A program made the position numbers and the translations under genes. From Martelella lutilitoris (GTDB lineage Bacteria; Pseudomonadota; Alphaproteobacteria; Rhizobiales; Rhizobiaceae): a DNA stretch of 64,000 bases. The number at the start of each line of letters is the position of its first letter. Within the stretch, counting starts at the first letter, position 1. The notes beneath the pieces are model-generated. The model had not been told where the DNA came from and searched no databases. It worked only from the letters and a program-made list of their open reading frames with translations. This document shows, in pieces, positions 24,595 through 33,723 of the stretch. The stretch lies in the NCBI RefSeq assembly GCF_016598595.1, contig NZ_CP066786.1, forward strand, positions 3,864,001-3,928,000, read 5' to 3'.

Positions 24595-26310
24595 ATGTCC
24601 ATGCTAGAGCAGAAAACCGCCGATGAGACCCGCCTGCGCAAATTGCGCGGCACCGTACCGGTCAATGCCGTGCTTCATGTCTGGATGAAGGCCATCCACC
24701 CACACGCACCCGCCGAGATTCAGCTCTCGCTCAACGGCAATTTGTTCGGCAATATCTTTGCACAGAATGCGGAAGAGTATGAATTCCGCATGTTCTTCGT
24801 GCCGCATGGCGGCGAACTGGAATGCTCCTACGATCCCGAGACGACGACGATCTCGGTCGCCTATTGGTTTACCGATGCCAAGGTGCTGGAGGAAGGCATT
24901 ACCGTGCTGCGCACCCATGCCGCCAATGCCCCGGCGCCCGCCCCCGGCAGCTATCATTTCCGCCCGCCCTTCGGCTGGATGAACGACCCGAACGGCTTCG
25001 GCCGTTTCAATGGCTCGGCCCATCTCTTCTACCAGCACTATTCACACGGGCTGACGTGGAACACCATGCACTGGGGCCATGCGATCTCGGAGGACTACCT
25101 GCACTGGCGGCACATGCCGATCTTCCTGTTTCCCTCCGAGGACCTCACCCACCGCCCGGACAAGCGCGGCGGCGCCTTTTCCGGCTCGGCGATCCCGCTG
25201 GAAAACTCCGCCGGCATCCGCGTGTTCTTTACCGAGCATGTGATCGAGCGCGCGCCCGAACGCGAAATCCAGATGGTCGCCACCTCGCAATCGCTGATCT
25301 TCGCCGGCGCGGCGAAACCGCTGATCGACAAGCGGCCCGAGCTTGAAGGCCTAACGCTTGATTTCCGCGATCCTTACGTCTTTCGCGGGCCCGATGGCTA
25401 CTGGAAGATGCTGCTCGGCAGCCGCCAGGGCGAGGAGGGCGTGGTCCTCCTCTACCAGACGGCCGACCTTACGGCGGCAAGCGGATGGGAATTCGTCGAG
25501 ATCCTGCACCGCGAAGGCCGCTTCAACACCCAGGTGGTCGAGTGTCCATGCCTCCTGCCGCTCGACGGCCCGGCCGGCGACCCGCAGACCCATTGGGTGC
25601 TGGTCTGCGGACTGATGCACAGCCACCACGAGGAGACCGGCCGCAGAAACCTCACCATGGCGACCGTCGGCCATTTCGATGGCAAGCACTTCACGCCCCA
25701 ATTCGAGCAGGAACTCGATTTCGCCACGGACAACTACGCCTTCCAGGCCTTCCTCGACCAGGGCCGCCCGGTCGGCATCGGCTGGCTCGCCAACTGGGCC
25801 GATGCCGCGCCGGAAATCGATTTTCCGACAGCCATGACGCTGCCGCGCAACCTCGTCTACGATGCCGCGGACAACACGCTTCTGACGCCGCCGATCGAGG
25901 GCGTGGAAGTGCTGCGCGACGCACTGATCGACGACACCGCCCTTGCCGCCGGCGAGCCGGTGATGCTGGAAAAGGGCCAAGCCGAGGTCGTGATCGAGCT
26001 TGACCGCAATGACGGGCCGTTCGAACTCGACCTCTACCACAACAATATCGAGATCACGGTGAAGATCGATGCCGAGGGGATGAGGCTTCTCTATATGGAC
26101 GACAGCAAGACGCCGACGCCCGACTATATCGCCCCCGGCGCCAATCCGAGCCATCTGAGGCTGTTCCTCGACATCGGTTCAGTCGAAGTGTTTGCTGACA
26201 ACGGCCGCTGGGCCGGCACAAAGCGCATCGCCGGCTTCGACCCGATCCACTCGCTGCGGATCCGCGAAGGCGCGATCAAATCGGCAAAGGTCTGGTCGCT
26301 GGCGCTTTGA
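24595..26310 (+). CDS. GH32 beta-fructosidase (invertase/levanase type)
   Basis: The 571-residue product has the GH32 nucleophile motif FGWMNDPNGFGRF (Asp near residue 129), FSGSAIPL, the RDP transition-state motif FRDPYVF and ECPCLL with the acid/base Glu. A C-terminal beta-sandwich ends with SVEVFADNGRWAGTKRI. GH32 enzymes release fructose from sucrose, inulin or levan. The first 115 residues form an extra beta-rich domain that is not part of the five-bladed propeller. No signal peptide is seen, so it acts in the cytoplasm, but no sucrose transporter or fructokinase is adjacent. Confidence 0.92.
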   Translation: MSMLEQKTADETRLRKLRGTVPVNAVLHVWMKAIHPHAPAEIQLSLNGNLFGNIFAQNAEEYEFRMFFVPHGGELECSYDPETTTISVAYWFTDAKVLEEGITVLRTHAANAPAPAPGSYHFRPPFGWMNDPNGFGRFNGSAHLFYQHYSHGLTWNTMHWGHAISEDYLHWRHMPIFLFPSEDLTHRPDKRGGAFSGSAIPLENSAGIRVFFTEHVIERAPEREIQMVATSQSLIFAGAAKPLIDKRPELEGLTLDFRDPYVFRGPDGYWKMLLGSRQGEEGVVLLYQTADLTAASGWEFVEILHREGRFNTQVVECPCLLPLDGPAGDPQTHWVLVCGLMHSHHEETGRRNLTMATVGHFDGKHFTPQFEQELDFATDNYAFQAFLDQGRPVGIGWLANWADAAPEIDFPTAMTLPRNLVYDAADNTLLTPPIEGVEVLRDALIDDTALAAGEPVMLEKGQAEVVIELDRNDGPFELDLYHNNIEITVKIDAEGMRLLYMDDSKTPTPDYIAPGANPSHLRLFLDIGSVEVFADNGRWAGTKRIAGFDPIHSLRIREGAIKSAKVWSLAL

Positions 26311-26321
26311 GGCAGAGCAGA

Positions 26322-26711
26322 TTACGGCAGCTTGGCCGCCGTGACCTCGACCTCGACCAGAAATTCCGCGCGGGTGAAGCCCGAGACGATCAGCAGGGTC
26401 GACACCGGCATGGGATCGGCGATGTAGCGGTCGCGGACATCCATATAGGCCGGAAAATCCTCGCGCGTCGTCACATAGCCGGTAATGCGGATCACATCTT
26501 CAAACCCCATATCGGCTTCCGCCAGGATTTTACCGATCGCCTGGAAGCAGAGCTCCGCCTGCGCGCTGACCGAGCGCGGAATGGCCTCGTCCTGCCCGAT
26601 GCCGAGCTGGCCGGAGGTGACCAGAAGGCCGGCGCCCGGCGGCACGTAGAGGCCGTGGCTGTAGTTGCCGAAAGGCTTGCGAACGCCGTCAGGGTTGATG
26701 CTCTTCTTCAT
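26322..26711 (-). CDS. RidA-family (YjgF/YER057c/UK114) protein
   Basis: The 129-residue product has the RidA pattern: NYSHGLYVPPGAGLLVTSGQ at the start, SAQAELCFQAIGKIL and the end block FTRAEFLVEVEVTAAKLP, where the Arg contacts the imine substrate's carboxylate. RidA proteins hydrolyse reactive enamine/imine intermediates; subgroups Rid1-7 have unclear substrates. It converges with the GH32 gene, with 11 bases between stops. Confidence 0.88.
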   Translation of the reverse strand: MKKSINPDGVRKPFGNYSHGLYVPPGAGLLVTSGQLGIGQDEAIPRSVSAQAELCFQAIGKILAEADMGFEDVIRITGYVTTREDFPAYMDVRDRYIADPMPVSTLLIVSGFTRAEFLVEVEVTAAKLP

Positions 26712-26867
26712 GTGAAACTGCCTCGTGAAAAACTGTCAAACCGCATGGCCGCACAAGAACCCGGCTGTCAAGCAGCCTTAAACCCGGACCGAGCGATAAT
26801 GTAGAGGCCGCGACGAAAAATATAAGGCGGCACGGCGCATAATCCCCGATATTCCCGCCCTGCCCTT

Positions 26868-27569
26868 TCATTCGTCCGCCGGATCCTCCGGCAATTGCCA
26901 GTCCACCGGTTCCATGCCCTGCTCCAGAAGGAACTGGTTGGCTTTGGAAAAATGGCGGCATCCGAAGAAACCATTATGGGCGGAGAGCGGCGAGGGATGC
27001 GGCGCCTTGAGCACAAGATGCCGTGACCTGTCCACAAAGGAGGCCTTTTTCTGCGCATAGGCGCCCCAGAGCATGAACACGACATGGGGGCATTCGTCAT
27101 TGACCGCGCGGATAACGGCATCGGTGAAGTTTTCCCAACCTTTGCCGCGATGGGAGGCGGCGGCCGCCTGGCGCACCGTAAGCACCGAGTTCAGCAACAA
27201 CACGCCCTGGCGGGCCCAGTGCTCCAGAAAGCCGTGATTGACCTTCTGGAACCCGACATCGGTGGCCAGTTCCTTGTAGATATTGACGAGTGACGGCGGC
27301 ACGCGCACGCCGGGCTGAACGGAAAAGCAGAGGCCATGCGCCTGCCCCGGCCCGTGATAGGGGTCCTGGCCGAGGATGACGACGCGCACGTTTTCAAGCG
27401 GCGTCAGGTCGAGCGCGCGAAAATACTCGCTCCCCTTCGGGAAGACGGTCTGTCCGGCGCGCTTCTCCTCCACCAGAAAGGAGCGGAGCTCGGCCATATA
27501 GGCGCTCTCGAATTCCGGTTTCAGTTTCTCGCGCCAGCCGTCCTCAAGCCTGATTTCGCTCTCTGCCAT
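26868..27569 (-). CDS. ung: Uracil-DNA glycosylase (family 1)
   Basis: The 233-residue product has the family 1 water-activating motif VVILGQDPYHGPGQAHGL with the catalytic Asp. It also has LLLNSVLTV and the minor-groove loop HPSPLSAHNGFFGCRHFSKAN, given here in part as HPSPLSAHNGFFGCRHF. It removes uracil from DNA to start base-excision repair. Length fits the family. It is a single gene between RidA and a DsrE-like gene. Confidence 0.96.
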   Translation of the reverse strand: MAESEIRLEDGWREKLKPEFESAYMAELRSFLVEEKRAGQTVFPKGSEYFRALDLTPLENVRVVILGQDPYHGPGQAHGLCFSVQPGVRVPPSLVNIYKELATDVGFQKVNHGFLEHWARQGVLLLNSVLTVRQAAAASHRGKGWENFTDAVIRAVNDECPHVVFMLWGAYAQKKASFVDRSRHLVLKAPHPSPLSAHNGFFGCRHFSKANQFLLEQGMEPVDWQLPEDPADE

Positions 27570-27705
27570 CGCACCTTTTTCCCTGTCACATGCCTGTCCT
27601 TGTTATCGTCGCCGCTCGGCCGATGCAATCGCCTGCGAAAATGTCACACTTGTGCGCCTGTTGCCGCGTACTAGATGTCGGACAGCAAAAGGAGGATTTA
27701 AAGAC

Positions 27706-28077
27706 ATGCAGCCAACCGCTTTCGTATCGACGCTCTTCGACGGCAAATCCAACCCGAACAAGGTCACGGTCGCCTTCACCATGGCAGTCAACGCCCTTTC
27801 CAAGGGGCACAGCGCCACCATGATCCTGATGGCCGAGGCCGTGGAACTCGGTCGCCCCGGCGCCACCGACGGCATGGCGATCGGCGCGCCGTTTGACCCC
27901 GTTCCCGATCTTCTGGCGCGGTTCCGCGAAGCCGGCGGCAGGATCGCCATCTGTGGCGCCTGCATGAAGCATAACGGCTTCGCCGCGGAAGACATGGATC
28001 CGGAGTTCGAGATCATCACCGCCCCCGACGTGGTCGATCTTCTGATGAACGCGGAAGGCTCGCTTCAGATCACCTGA
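27706..28077 (+). CDS. DsrE/DsrF-like family protein
   Basis: The 123-residue product has a DsrE-like Rossmann-type layout: MAVNALSKGHSATMILMAEAVEL, quoted in part as NALSKGHSATMILMAEAVEL, and GRIAICGACMKHNG with a Cys pair (CGAC). Small DsrE-like proteins carry sulfur or act in redox balance, but many have no known role. AGGAGG lies nine bases before the ATG at 27706. A longer in-frame reading is not supported. Confidence 0.8.
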   Translation: MQPTAFVSTLFDGKSNPNKVTVAFTMAVNALSKGHSATMILMAEAVELGRPGATDGMAIGAPFDPVPDLLARFREAGGRIAICGACMKHNGFAAEDMDPEFEIITAPDVVDLLMNAEGSLQIT

Positions 28078-28275
28078 CGCTTCGCCGGACAGATTGCGTG
28101 ATCCCCTTCACCGCAGCCTCTCCGGCGAGCGGGCCAATTGCCATGGGAGTGTCAAATAAAGTCGCCGACGGCATGGTTCCGGCGTTGACCGGCGCTTTGC
28201 GCCGGGCCAAACTGCCGCGCGTGATCCGAGCGCGCGAAAAGCCGCGCGAGAACAATCCTGACAGGGGGTTTCGAA

Positions 28276-29256
28276 ATGCTCAACTTCAAGAAGGCGGTGC
28301 TGGCCACCGCCGCCGTGGCCGCGATTGCGGGTTTTTCCGCGCCGGCGCTGGCGCAGGACAGCGACGAAAAGACGGTCGCCATCACATATATTGTCGAACA
28401 TCCCGCCCTTGACGCCGTGCGCGAGGGCATTATCGAAAGCCTCGCCGAAAAGGGCTATACCGAAGGCGACAACCTCACCGTCGTCGCCCGCTCCGCCCAG
28501 GGCAACATGACGACGCAAACCCAGATCGCCTCCGAGTTCGCGGGGCTCAAGCCCGATGTCGCCGTCGGCATCTCCACGCCATCGGCCCAGGCGCTGAAGA
28601 ATTCGATGGGCGATGCCCCGGTCGTCTTCGCCGCCGTCACCGATCCGGTCGCCGCCGGCCTCGTTGAAAATCCGGAAGCCCCGGAAGCAAACATCACCGG
28701 CACCTCCGACAAGCAGCCGCCGAAGCCGGCGCTGGAGCTGATCCAGACGCTGGTGCCCGGCGTCAAGACCATCGGCGTGATCTACAATCCGGGCGAGGCC
28801 AACTCGGTCGTTCAGGTTGACGAGATCAAGGCGGCCGCCGGCGAACTCGGCCTCGAAGTCGTTGACAGCCCCGCCGCCCAGTCGACCATGGTGCCGGATG
28901 CGGCCCGCAACCTCGTCGGCAAGGCCGATGCGATCCTGCTGCCGACCGACAATTCGGTGATCTCGGTGCTTGAGGCCATCATCACCGTCGGCGAGCGCGC
29001 CAAACTCCCGGTCTTCACCACGGATACGGATTCCGTCGAGCGCGGCGCGGTTGCAGCCCTTGGCTTCAACTATGCCGAAATGGGCAAGGTCACGGGCGAC
29101 ATGGTTGCCGAAATCCTCGCCGGCAAGGCACCGTCGGAAATCGCCGTCGTCGTGCCCGGCAATCAGGACCTGTTCCTCAACATGAAGGCTGCCGAAGCCA
29201 TGGGCATCACGGTTCCCGACAGCGTCAAGGACAGCGCCAAGAAGGTCATCGAATAA
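28276..29256 (+). CDS. ABC transporter substrate-binding protein, TrpX-like
   Basis: The 326-residue product has a signal peptide (VLATAAVAAIAGFSAPALA) and the TrpX-like two-lobe fold: DAVREGIIESLAEKGYTEGD, PDVAVGISTPSAQALKN and VGKADAILLPTDNSVISVLE. Family members bind aromatic amino acids or other small ligands; the ligand is not predictable here. It heads an operon with a permease and ATPase of the matching class. Confidence 0.88.
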   Translation: MLNFKKAVLATAAVAAIAGFSAPALAQDSDEKTVAITYIVEHPALDAVREGIIESLAEKGYTEGDNLTVVARSAQGNMTTQTQIASEFAGLKPDVAVGISTPSAQALKNSMGDAPVVFAAVTDPVAAGLVENPEAPEANITGTSDKQPPKPALELIQTLVPGVKTIGVIYNPGEANSVVQVDEIKAAAGELGLEVVDSPAAQSTMVPDAARNLVGKADAILLPTDNSVISVLEAIITVGERAKLPVFTTDTDSVERGAVAALGFNYAEMGKVTGDMVAEILAGKAPSEIAVVVPGNQDLFLNMKAAEAMGITVPDSVKDSAKKVIE

Positions 29257-29257
29257 T

Positions 29258-30196
29258 ATGACGCTTTTTGCTCTCGCCGGGGCGTTTGAGACCGGCTTGC
29301 TCTTCGCCCTCGTGGCGTTGAGCATCTTTATGTCTTTTCGGGTTCTCGACTTTCCCGATCTGACGGTGGACGGGAGTTTCCCCTTGGGCGCGGCGGTTTC
29401 CGCCGCCGCCATCGTCAACGGCATCGATCCGTTCATCGCAACATTCTTCGGCATGCTCGCAGGCGCCGCAGCCGGTTTCGTGACCGGCCTCTTGAACGTG
29501 CGCTTCGGGATCATGAATCTTCTTGCCGGCATCCTGTCGATGGTGGCGCTCTTCTCCGTCAATCTGCGCATCATGGGCAGGCCGAACCTGCCGGTCTACG
29601 GCAGCGACACCGTGTTCTCGCGCTTCGAAAGCGTGGTTGATGCGGGGCTGTGGAGCAATACGATCCTGCTGCTGATCATCGCCATCGGCGCCAAGCTGAT
29701 TGTCGACTGGTTCCTGAAGACCGAGATCGGCCTCGGCCTTCGGGCGTCCGGCGAAAACCCTGCCATGGCCGAGGCCCAGGGCATCCGAAACGGCGCGATG
29801 ACGCTGCTCGGCATGTCGATCGCCAATGCGCTCTGCGCGCTCGGCGGGTCGCTCTTTGCCCAGATGCAGGGGGTGGCCGACGTGACCATGGGTGTGGGCA
29901 CGATCGTCACCGGGCTGGCGGCGCTGATTATCGGCGAGGCGATCCTCGGTCGGCGCACGGTGTTTCTGGCAACGCTCGGCTGCGTCATCGGCGCGGTCGT
30001 CTATCGCCTGTTCATTGCGCTCGCGCTTTCCGCCGGCTTCATCGGCATCCGCCCGCAGGACCTCAACCTGATTACCGCCGTGGTGGTCGCCGTTGCCGTG
30101 GTTCTTTCCCAGCGGCGGGGAAAACGCGGCCGCAAGCAGCTCTTCAATTTCAAGCTGGTGCGCGGCGCCCAGCAAAATGACGAGGGGCAGGACTGA
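29258..30196 (+). CDS. ABC transporter permease, TrpY-like
   Basis: The 312-residue product has about nine membrane helices and belongs to the branched-chain/ribose-type permease superfamily, COG4120 subgroup: LDFPDLTVDGSFPLGAAVSA and TEIGLGLRASGENPAMAEAQ are typical. It starts one base after the binding-protein stop codon and its stop overlaps the ATPase start. Confidence 0.9.
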   Translation: MTLFALAGAFETGLLFALVALSIFMSFRVLDFPDLTVDGSFPLGAAVSAAAIVNGIDPFIATFFGMLAGAAAGFVTGLLNVRFGIMNLLAGILSMVALFSVNLRIMGRPNLPVYGSDTVFSRFESVVDAGLWSNTILLLIIAIGAKLIVDWFLKTEIGLGLRASGENPAMAEAQGIRNGAMTLLGMSIANALCALGGSLFAQMQGVADVTMGVGTIVTGLAALIIGEAILGRRTVFLATLGCVIGAVVYRLFIALALSAGFIGIRPQDLNLITAVVVAVAVVLSQRRGKRGRKQLFNFKLVRGAQQNDEGQD

Positions 30197-30993
30197 TGCT
30201 TTCCCTTTCCGATATCCGCCTCACCTTCAATCCGGGCACGGCAACGGAAGTCAAGGCGCTGCGCAACGTCTCGATGAAGATCGACGAGGGCGAATTCGTC
30301 ACCGTGATCGGCTCCAACGGCGCCGGCAAGTCGACGCTTCTGTCCACCGTCGTCGGCACGGTGAAGCCGGATAAAGGCTCCGTCAGGCTCGACGGCCTCG
30401 ATGTCACGGACTGGCCGGCCGCCAAACGCGCGCGCTATGTCGGCCGCGTGTTCCAGGAACCGCGTCTCGGCACCTGCTCGTCGCTGTCGATCGAGGAGAA
30501 CCTGGCGCTGGCCGCCGCCCGCGGCAAGAAGCGCGGCCTCGGCCTTGCCCTTGGCCGCAAGGGCCAGAAGGCGATGTTTGCCGAACATCTGGAAAAACTC
30601 GGCCTCGGGCTCGAACATCGCATGGGCACGCCGATCGGTGCGCTGTCGGGCGGCCAGCGCCAGGCCGTCAGCCTGCTGATGGCGACGCTTCTGCCGATGA
30701 AGATCCTCGTGCTCGACGAGCATACGGCAGCGCTCGATCCGTCCGCCGCCCACAAGGTGCTGACGCTTTCGGCTGAGATTGCCGAGGAGCGCAAGCTGAC
30801 GACGCTGATGGTGACCCATTCGATGCGCGACGCACTGGCCTATGGCAGCCGCACGCTGATGATGAATGCCGGCCAGATCGTCCTCGACATCAAGGGCGAG
30901 GAGCGCTCGAGGCTCAAGGTCTCCGACTTGCTGGAACGTTTCGGCCGCGCCGCCGGCACCGAAATCGACGACGACCAGTTGGTTCTGGCGTAA
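30196..30993 (+). CDS. ABC transporter ATP-binding protein, TrpZ-like
   Basis: The 265-residue product has Walker A GSNGAGKSTL, Q-loop RVFQEPRLGTC, signature LSGGQRQAVSLLMA, Walker B ILVLDEHTAALDP and the H-loop VTHSMRDAL. The DEHTAALDP form of Walker B is usual in this TrpXYZ-type group. It completes the three-gene importer. Confidence 0.92.
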   Translation: MLSLSDIRLTFNPGTATEVKALRNVSMKIDEGEFVTVIGSNGAGKSTLLSTVVGTVKPDKGSVRLDGLDVTDWPAAKRARYVGRVFQEPRLGTCSSLSIEENLALAAARGKKRGLGLALGRKGQKAMFAEHLEKLGLGLEHRMGTPIGALSGGQRQAVSLLMATLLPMKILVLDEHTAALDPSAAHKVLTLSAEIAEERKLTTLMVTHSMRDALAYGSRTLMMNAGQIVLDIKGEERSRLKVSDLLERFGRAAGTEIDDDQLVLA

Positions 30994-30999
30994 GGTCAC

Positions 31000-31030
31000 A
31001 AAAAATGCGGCTGACCTTTCGGCCAGCCGC
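31000..31030 (-). terminator. Terminator of the pectin-transport operon
   Basis: GCGGCTG (31007-31013) pairs with CAGCCGC (31024-31030); on the minus strand it is followed by a T-run (31005-31000), about 30 bases beyond the GH28-GH105 stop. It may also slow the plus-strand ABC operon, which stops at 30993. Confidence 0.7.
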
Positions 31031-31059
31031 CGGCCTCGGGAGAAAGGCTTTTCCTGACT

Positions 31060-33654
31060 TCAGGAGCGGGCCAGGAGCTCCGCAAAACCCATCATGAGCG
31101 GGCCGACGCCCTTGATATCGTCGGCATTGATCGCCTCGGTCAGGTAATAGCCCGGCGTGCCGTCGCGATACTCGCCGTTGAAACCGCCGAGACCGGCGAC
31201 GCAGACGATGGCTCCGAGCACGCGGCGGCCACCGGCATCGACCTCGAACGCATTCTTGTAGAGCGCCTCGAAGGCCTTGCGACCGATTGCGGCGCCGTCG
31301 CCGAGGCGAAGCCTGTCAGCCTTCAGATACGCATAGGCGAACATGGCCGTTGCCGAGCTTTCTGCATAATTCCCCCCGAGATCCGGACGATCCGGGACCT
31401 GCAGCCAGCGGCCGTCGGCCGTCCTCAACACGGCGAGCCGTTCGGCAAGGGCCGCCCACCGGGCGACGATCGCATCGCGTTTTTCATCTTCCGGCAGGCA
31501 TTCGATGAGATCCACCATAGCCATGGCCGCCCAGCCGATGGCACGCGACCAGTGGGCCGGCGACTGGCCGGTGTCGGGGTTGGCCCAGGGCTGTGCCTTT
31601 GCGGAATCATAAGCGTGGCGATAAAGACGGCTGTCGGCATCATAGGTGAGTTCGAGCCCCGCCAGCAATTCGTCGGCGGCGTCGGCGACCAGGTCCGGCC
31701 TGTCGAAGGCGAGACCGTATTCCGCCTTGAACGGCAGGCCCATATAGAGACCGTCGAGCCAGACCTGTTCGGGATAGCGATGCTTGTGCCAGTGCGGCCC
31801 TTCTTTGACGCGCGGATGATCCGCCAACTGCGCGACCAGCCGGTCGGCGGCCTTGCGGTAGCGCGGATCGTCGGTGCGCCGCGCCAGCCAGACCAGGGCG
31901 CGGCCGGACAAAATGTTGTCGATGTTGAAATCCTCGGCCGCGTAGCCGTTCATCACGCCGTCTTCATCGACCTGCGCGCTGACGTGGCGCACAAGGTGAT
32001 CGAACCAGCGCGCTTCGCCGGTCGCCTCATAAAGCGCGATCAGACCGCGATAGAGGCAGCCATCCTCATAGCAGAGCGCCCCGCCCTTATAGGCGCGATA
32101 GTCGGCGGCATATTCGTCGCAATAGCGCAGAAGCGCCTGACGGTAATAGGGCTCTTCCGCCCCTTCCCTGACGAAAACGACATTCCTGGCGGTAACGGCC
32201 GCGTTCTCGGCAATGATGCCGCCATGGCGCACCGGGTCGATATGGCAGGCCATGACCGGCGGCTGGGCCTCGGCGTCCGGCGCATAGGAGACGGTATAGT
32301 CCTCGATCGTTACATTCTCGATCGGCATTTCCGGCAGGCCGTAAAAGGCTGCGGCGGCGGTGTGTACATTGCGCGCGACGATGCGGCGGAAGGTGATGTC
32401 CGACATGCGCGGCGTCACCGCGCTGGCAGGGTGCGGATCGCGCGACTGGACATAGTCCGACTTGCCGTCGGCGTCGCAGAAATAGAAGGCGTTCATCACA
32501 AAGGGGCTGACGACATTGTCCATGTCGCAATCCTCGACGAGGATGCGGGAAACGAAGCCGCCGCGGCCGCGCCGGGTCTTGACCCTCAGCCCGCGATCCG
32601 TATCGCGCATCTCGCAACGCGCGACTGTAACGCCCGAAACGGAGCCGCTCATTTCCGAACCGATGACGACGCCGCCATGACCGCGTTCCATGAAGCAGTT
32701 TTCGATGCTGATGTTGCGGGTTGACCCATCGAGGCCGCCCTTCGGATCGCGCTTTCCCGCCTTGATGGCGATGCAGTCGTCGCCGACGGAGAAGCGGATG
32801 CCGCGCATGCGGACATTTTCGCAGCATTCCGGATCGAAGCCGTCGGTGTTGGGCGAATCCGGATCGCTCTCGATCTTCACATCGGCAACGAGCATGTCTT
32901 TGGTAAAGACGGGATGCACCATCCAGGCGGGGGAGTTGCGGACGGTGACGCCGGTGACCGTGACATGTTCGCAGCGGTTGAAGAACAGGCTGCGCGGACG
33001 GCGCGCGCCATTGCGGGTTTCCTTGTGCCAGCTCCACCAGTCGCCGCGGTCACCGCCGGCATCGATGACGCCGCCGCCGACAATGGCAATGCCGGACGCG
33101 TTGATGGCGGTCAACAGGCTGGCGTAGCAGGCCTCTGCCACGCCTTCCCAGGTGCCGAGCACGCGGCCGTCCTCGTCACGGGCGGGCAGGATCGGGTATT
33201 GGTCGCGATCGGCAATGCCATACAGTACGGCGCCGGCATCGAGCAGCAACGTCAGGCCGGATTTCAGGAAAAGCGGGCCGCTCTTCCACACGCCCGGACC
33301 GAAACGGAGCGTCGCGCCCTCGGGCAGGCCATCGATCGCCTTCTGCAGCGCAGGGGCATTGTTTTCCGATTGCAGGCTTGCGCCGCAGGCGGCAACATCG
33401 ACGAATGCGCTTTCGTTTCCTGTCACGAAATCGAAGACTTCTCCGCCCGCAACCAGACGATAGGCGGTGTGCGGCTCAAGACCGTTGATCGAGAACACCG
33501 TGCGCTCGCTCACGCCTTCGGCCACCGTTTCATCGGTGCTCTCCATTGCAAGCCGCCAGGAAACGGGCGCCTTGAGGAAATATTTGTTCTCGCCGGAAAA
33601 GACAGCAAAGGTCACCGTCCTCGCCGAGACAGCGAGCAGCTCGATGGCAGTCAT
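31060..33654 (-). CDS. Bifunctional GH28-GH105 pectin-degrading enzyme
   Basis: The product (about 864 residues) joins two glycosidases. Residues 1-80 form a beta domain. Residues 85-470 are a GH28 right-handed helix with the family motifs SPNTDGFDPE, SVGDDCIAIKAG, RGHGGVVIGSEMSG and RGLRVKTRRG (catalytic Asp residues, His and Arg-x-Lys). Residues 510-864 are a GH105 alpha/alpha toroid with YPEQVWLDGLYMGLPF and WSRAIGWAAMAMVDLI, as in YteR/RhiN. GH28 hydrolyses galacturonan or rhamnogalacturonan; GH105 removes the unsaturated uronyl residue. No signal peptide is seen, so I infer action on imported oligomers. The ATG at 33654 follows a GTG that is also possible. Confidence 0.92.
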   Translation of the reverse strand: MTAIELLAVSARTVTFAVFSGENKYFLKAPVSWRLAMESTDETVAEGVSERTVFSINGLEPHTAYRLVAGGEVFDFVTGNESAFVDVAACGASLQSENNAPALQKAIDGLPEGATLRFGPGVWKSGPLFLKSGLTLLLDAGAVLYGIADRDQYPILPARDEDGRVLGTWEGVAEACYASLLTAINASGIAIVGGGVIDAGGDRGDWWSWHKETRNGARRPRSLFFNRCEHVTVTGVTVRNSPAWMVHPVFTKDMLVADVKIESDPDSPNTDGFDPECCENVRMRGIRFSVGDDCIAIKAGKRDPKGGLDGSTRNISIENCFMERGHGGVVIGSEMSGSVSGVTVARCEMRDTDRGLRVKTRRGRGGFVSRILVEDCDMDNVVSPFVMNAFYFCDADGKSDYVQSRDPHPASAVTPRMSDITFRRIVARNVHTAAAAFYGLPEMPIENVTIEDYTVSYAPDAEAQPPVMACHIDPVRHGGIIAENAAVTARNVVFVREGAEEPYYRQALLRYCDEYAADYRAYKGGALCYEDGCLYRGLIALYEATGEARWFDHLVRHVSAQVDEDGVMNGYAAEDFNIDNILSGRALVWLARRTDDPRYRKAADRLVAQLADHPRVKEGPHWHKHRYPEQVWLDGLYMGLPFKAEYGLAFDRPDLVADAADELLAGLELTYDADSRLYRHAYDSAKAQPWANPDTGQSPAHWSRAIGWAAMAMVDLIECLPEDEKRDAIVARWAALAERLAVLRTADGRWLQVPDRPDLGGNYAESSATAMFAYAYLKADRLRLGDGAAIGRKAFEALYKNAFEVDAGGRRVLGAIVCVAGLGGFNGEYRDGTPGYYLTEAINADDIKGVGPLMMGFAELLARS

Positions 33655-33723
33655 CACAATCGTCCAAAAAGGATTTGGGAAAGAGGGGGCGGCGGCAAGA
33701 AGCGCCGCCCCCGGAAGGCTTGG

